A DNA stretch of 64,000 nt from Inquilinus sp042743185 (lineage in GTDB: Bacteria > Pseudomonadota > Alphaproteobacteria > DSM-16000 > Inquilinaceae). The translations under genes and the position numbers were made by a program. The stretch covers positions 62,001 through 126,000 of the forward strand of contig NZ_JBHYMS010000015.1 in NCBI RefSeq assembly GCF_042743185.1. The letters run 5' to 3'. The notes below the pieces were generated by a model that was not told the origin of the DNA, ran no database searches, and saw only the letters and a program-made list of their open reading frames with translations. Below, piece by piece: positions 61,326-64,000 of this stretch. Within the stretch, counting starts at the first letter, position 1. Each line of letters starts with the position of its first letter.

Positions 61326-62360
61326 ATGCTGACGCTGGAGCGCATCTGCAGGAGCTTCGGGACCGTCCGGGCGTTGGACGACGTGTCGCTGTCGATCGCG
61401 CATGGGGAGATCGTCTGCCTGGTCGGCCGGTCCGGCTGCGGCAAGTCCTCGCTGCTGCGCATCGTCGCCGGGGTCGATGCCCCCGACAGCGGCCGGATCC
61501 TGCTGGACGGCGCGGAGATCGCGGGCCCGGGCGGATTCGTCGAGCCCGAGGACCGCAACATCGGCTTCATGTTCCAGGACTACGCGCTATTCCCGCATCT
61601 GACGGTCGAGGAGAACGTGGCCTTCGGCCTGAAGCGGCTGCCGCGCGAAGCGGCACGCACCCGGGCGGCGGAGGTGATCGACCGCATCGGCATCGCGGCG
61701 CTGGCGGGCCGCTATCCGCATACCCTGTCGGGCGGCGAGCAGCAGCGCGTGGCCTTGGCGCGGGCGCTGGCGCCGAAGCCGATCATCCTGCTGATGGACG
61801 AGCCCTTCTCCAACCTCGACCGCGGCCTGCGGGAGCAGGTGCGGGAGGAGACCATCGCCACACTCAGGGCCCTCGGCACGACGGCGATCATGGTGACCCA
61901 TGACCCCGAGGAGGCGCTGTCGGCCGGCGACCGCGTGGTGCTGATGCAGAAGGGCCGTGTCGTCCAGGTCGGCACCGGCTACGAGATCTACGACCACCCC
62001 AACTCGCTCTACGCCGCCGAGTTCCTGTGCTCGCTCAACCGGATCGTCGGCACCGTCCGCGACGGCCGGATCGAGACGCCGCTCGGCGCCTTTCCGGCCC
62101 GGCCCGGACTGGCCGAGGGCAGTGCCGCCGTGGCCTGCATCCGGCCGCAGGCCCTGGCCCTGGCGCGGCCGGGAGAAGGCCTGCCGGGGCGCATCGTCGG
62201 CTGCTCGTTCCTGGGCGAGATCGAGCAGCTGACGATCCGGGCGGAGGGCATTCCGGATCTCCTCCGCCTGCGCACCACCGGCCGGATCGAGGCGAAGCCG
62301 GGCGAACCGGTCGCCGTGGCCGTCGATCCCGCCGGGGTGCTGGTGTTCGCCGCGGAGTGA
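61326..62360 (+). CDS. fbpC: Ferric iron ABC transporter ATPase
   Basis: This is the ATP-binding subunit of a Fe(3+) importer of the FbpABC/FutABC type. The 344-aa protein has Walker A GRSGCGKSS, the Q loop FMFQDYALFPHL, the signature LSGGEQQRVALARAL, Walker B IILLMDEPFSNLD and a C-terminal TOBE domain. A second ATG-like start is excluded by family alignment at MLTLERICRSFG. It lies upstream of fbpA and fbpB in the same direction; the gap to fbpA holds two Fur-like boxes, so fbpA probably has its own promoter. Confidence 0.92.
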   Translation: MLTLERICRSFGTVRALDDVSLSIAHGEIVCLVGRSGCGKSSLLRIVAGVDAPDSGRILLDGAEIAGPGGFVEPEDRNIGFMFQDYALFPHLTVEENVAFGLKRLPREAARTRAAEVIDRIGIAALAGRYPHTLSGGEQQRVALARALAPKPIILLMDEPFSNLDRGLREQVREETIATLRALGTTAIMVTHDPEEALSAGDRVVLMQKGRVVQVGTGYEIYDHPNSLYAAEFLCSLNRIVGTVRDGRIETPLGAFPARPGLAEGSAAVACIRPQALALARPGEGLPGRIVGCSFLGEIEQLTIRAEGIPDLLRLRTTGRIEAKPGEPVAVAVDPAGVLVFAAE

Positions 62361-62417
62361 GACCGAATGCCACGACGTAACCAAGCGGCTTGACGACGCG
62401 AATTCATCTGTGTTGGA

Positions 62418-62467
62418 GCAAATGCGTCTTGATCGCAGTATGATGGGGCAAATGCGTCTTGGTCGCA
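62418..62467 (+). promoter_or_regulatory. Two tandem Fur-like boxes upstream of fbpA
   Basis: GCAAATGCGTCTTGATCGCA (62418-62437) and GCAAATGCGTCTTGGTCGCA (62448-62467) are direct repeats spaced exactly 30 bp apart. Each matches a classical alphaproteobacterial Fur site (GCAAATGATTCTCATTTGCA) at 14 of 20 positions. They lie 40-90 bp before the fbpA start. Iron-dependent repression by Fur or a related regulator is likely. Confidence 0.55.
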
Positions 62468-62508
62468 GATCGCCAATCCGGCCGGACGATCACAGGGGGA
62501 GTCGCACG

Positions 62509-63531
62509 ATGAGGGACGTTTCCGTATTCCGGCTCGCGCTCGTGGCGGGCGTTGCCGTGGTTGGCTTCGCCGGCACCGCCGCGGCCGACATCAACATCTA
62601 CACGACGCGCGAGCCGGGGCTGATCCAGCCGCTGCTCGACGCCTACACCGCCAAGAGCGGCGTCAAGGTGAACACCGTCTTCCTGAAGGACGGGCTGGCC
62701 GAGCGGGTCGCCGCCGAGGGGCAGAGCTCGCCCGCCGACCTGCTGATGGCGGTCGATGCCGGCAACCTGGCCGATCTGGTGGACAAGGGCGTCACCCAGC
62801 CGATCGAGTCCAGCGTCCTGACCGCCGCGGTTCCGGCGCAGCTGCGTGACCCGAACAACCACTGGGTCTCGCTGTCGGTCCGCGCCCGCCTGCTCTACGC
62901 CGACAAGAACCTCGACCTGACGGCCTTCAACTACGAGGACCTGGCCGACCCGAAGTGGAAGGGCAAGGTCTGCATACGGTCGGGCCAGCACCCGTACAAC
63001 ACGGCGCTGTTCGCCGACTACATCGCGCATTACGGCGCCGAGAAGACCGAGGCCTGGCTGACCGGGGTCAAGGCGAACCTGGCGCGCAAGGCCGGCGGCG
63101 GCGACCGCGACGTGGCCAAGGACATCCTCGGCGGCATCTGCGACATCGGTATCGCCAATTCCTACTATGTCGGGCTGATGCGCTCCGGCAAGGGCGGCGA
63201 GGAGCAGGTCGCCTGGGGCAATGCGATCAAGGTGATCCTGCCGACCTTCAAGGACGGCGGCACCCAGGTGAATGTCAGCGGCGCGGCCCTGGCCAAGCAT
63301 TCGCCGAACAAGGCCGAGGCGGTGAAGCTGCTGGAGTACCTGGTGTCCGACGACGCCCAGAAGATCTATGCCGAGGCCAATTTCGAGTATCCGGTGAAGG
63401 CCGGCGCCCAGGCCGACCCGATCATTGCCTCCTTCGGCGAGCTGAAGGTCGATTCCGTGCCGCTGACGGAGATCGTCAAGCACCGCAAGCAGGCGAGCGA
63501 GCTGGCCGAGAAGGTCGGTTTCGACGGCTGA
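62509..63531 (+). CDS. fbpA: Ferric iron ABC transporter periplasmic binding protein
   Basis: FbpA binds Fe(3+) in the periplasm. The 340-aa protein has a signal peptide (FRLALVAGVAVVGFAGTAAA) and the start of the mature protein DINIYTTREPGLIQ. Blocks typical of the FbpA/FutA family are SSPADLLMAVDAGNL, CIRSGQHPYNTALFADYIAH and GIANSYYVGLM, whose paired tyrosines bind iron. GGGGGAG precedes the ATG at 62509. It follows fbpC and precedes fbpB. Confidence 0.94.
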   Translation: MRDVSVFRLALVAGVAVVGFAGTAAADINIYTTREPGLIQPLLDAYTAKSGVKVNTVFLKDGLAERVAAEGQSSPADLLMAVDAGNLADLVDKGVTQPIESSVLTAAVPAQLRDPNNHWVSLSVRARLLYADKNLDLTAFNYEDLADPKWKGKVCIRSGQHPYNTALFADYIAHYGAEKTEAWLTGVKANLARKAGGGDRDVAKDILGGICDIGIANSYYVGLMRSGKGGEEQVAWGNAIKVILPTFKDGGTQVNVSGAALAKHSPNKAEAVKLLEYLVSDDAQKIYAEANFEYPVKAGAQADPIIASFGELKVDSVPLTEIVKHRKQASELAEKVGFDG

Positions 63532-63577
63532 TCGAGGATCCGGGCGCGGCCCCGACCGCGCCCGGCGTCTCCCGACG

Positions 63578-64000
63578 ATGACCCAAGCCATCCTGCAGGC
63601 CCCTGCCCTGACCGTCGCCCGGCGCCAGCCCGGACGGCGCTGGCTGTCGGCCGCCGCGATCATCGGCGGGCTGGTGGCCCTGCCGGTCCTGGCCCTGGCC
63701 TGGGAGGCGCTGCAGGGCTCGGGCGGGCTGTGGCCGCATCTTCTCGCCTATGTGCTGCCGCCGGCCCTGGGCCAGACGGTCACGCTGCTGCTGGGGGTCG
63801 GCGTGCTGGTCACCGTGATCGGCACCTCGGCGGCCTGGCTGGTGACGGCCTACGACTTCCCGGGCCGCCGGCAGCTGGAATGGGCGCTGCTGCTGCCGCT
63901 GGCGGTGCCGACCTACATCATCGCCTATGCCTATCTCGACATCCTGCACCCGCTGGGCGTGGTGCAGGGGGCGATCCGGGATCTCCTGGGCTATTCCAGC
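63578..64000 (+). CDS. fbpB: Ferric iron ABC transporter permease, N-terminal part
   Basis: This is the first 141 codons of the permease of the iron importer, cut by the right edge. It begins MTQAILQAPALTVARRQPGR, followed by a membrane helix (AAAIIGGLVALPVLALAWEAL), a second helical hairpin (QTVTLLLGVGVLVTVIGTSA) and the FbpB block LPLAVPTYIIAYAYLDILHP. It lies 46 bp after fbpA. The ribosome site is weak, and translation may depend on fbpA. Confidence 0.92.
   Translation, partial: MTQAILQAPALTVARRQPGRRWLSAAAIIGGLVALPVLALAWEALQGSGGLWPHLLAYVLPPALGQTVTLLLGVGVLVTVIGTSAAWLVTAYDFPGRRQLEWALLLPLAVPTYIIAYAYLDILHPLGVVQGAIRDLLGYSS

Overview
The window is very GC-rich, densely coded DNA from an alphaproteobacterium, most likely a free-living member of the Rhodospirillales (Azospirillum/Inquilinus-like). 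I infer this from alphaproteobacterial hallmarks: a circularly permuted two-piece ssrA (tmRNA) next to an alpha-type sspB, a COQ9 homologue, the BioR-type GntR regulator beside bioYB, ThyX instead of ThyA, the lgt-midA-pgeF cluster, Mrp beside hflKC, and a candidate GTTC-N7-GTTC LexA site. No rRNA or tRNA gene, CRISPR array, complete insertion sequence or prophage was recognised. Species identity cannot be settled from the sequence alone.

Layout. 1-3.7 kb: hflK-hflC and the start of a secreted protein (probably a DegP-like protease) on the minus strand, divergent from mrp. 3.7-9.2 kb: a small secreted protein and a divergent pair of LysM-like proteins of unknown function (1247 and 388 aa). 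9.2-15.4 kb: thyX, a secreted subtilase with RTX repeats, permuted ssrA plus sspB, a COQ9-like gene with def, and rpsU. 15.4-22.4 kb: a lactonase-like lipoprotein, alanine dehydrogenase, a hydroxyacid-oxoacid transhydrogenase, a nucleoside hydrolase, bfd with a Fur-like site, and a membrane-lipid gene pair. 22.6-28.5 kb: a UgpC/MalK-type ATPase, a small membrane protein, a GNAT enzyme, glutaminase, a HAD phosphatase and a GMC oxidoreductase. 28.8-36.5 kb: a fused salicylyl-CoA/anthraniloyl-CoA monooxygenase-reductase, GST and GFA proteins, a toxin-antitoxin pair, chrB-chrA and an arginase-family protein. 36.6-45.6 kb: an unknown gene with a candidate SOS box, a YbjN protein, a UbiK-like protein, lgt-midA-pgeF, prs, an aromatic-acid-type MFS transporter and an exported MetX-like hydrolase. 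45.6-56.3 kb: an RTX protein, a nicotinamidase-like enzyme, bioYB/bioR, betaine-homocysteine methyltransferase, an MbfA-like iron exporter, an orphan antitoxin with a decapitated toxin, an MttB-type methyltransferase and a dioxygenase fused to a degenerate peroxiredoxin domain. 56.4-64 kb: an ECF sigma/anti-sigma/subtilase operon, an aminotransferase, a carbonic anhydrase and a ferric-iron ABC transporter (fbpC, fbpA, partial fbpB).

Linked functions. Three iron loci (bfd, mbfA, fbp) are scattered; two carry Fur-like sites. Proteolysis and ribosome rescue are concentrated here: hflKC, ssrA with its adaptor sspB, def, rpsU and two subtilases. Methyl-group use is represented by bmt and mttB. Biotin supply is locally controlled by bioR with BioR-like boxes.

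Repeats. Three families of palindromic intergenic repeats occur. The most unusual is a 142-145 bp inverted-terminal-repeat element present twice, each copy abutting the TGA stop codon of a minus-strand gene. The best candidates for undescribed biology are this element, the gene with the SOS box, the divergent LysM-like pair and the sigma/anti-sigma/protease operon.
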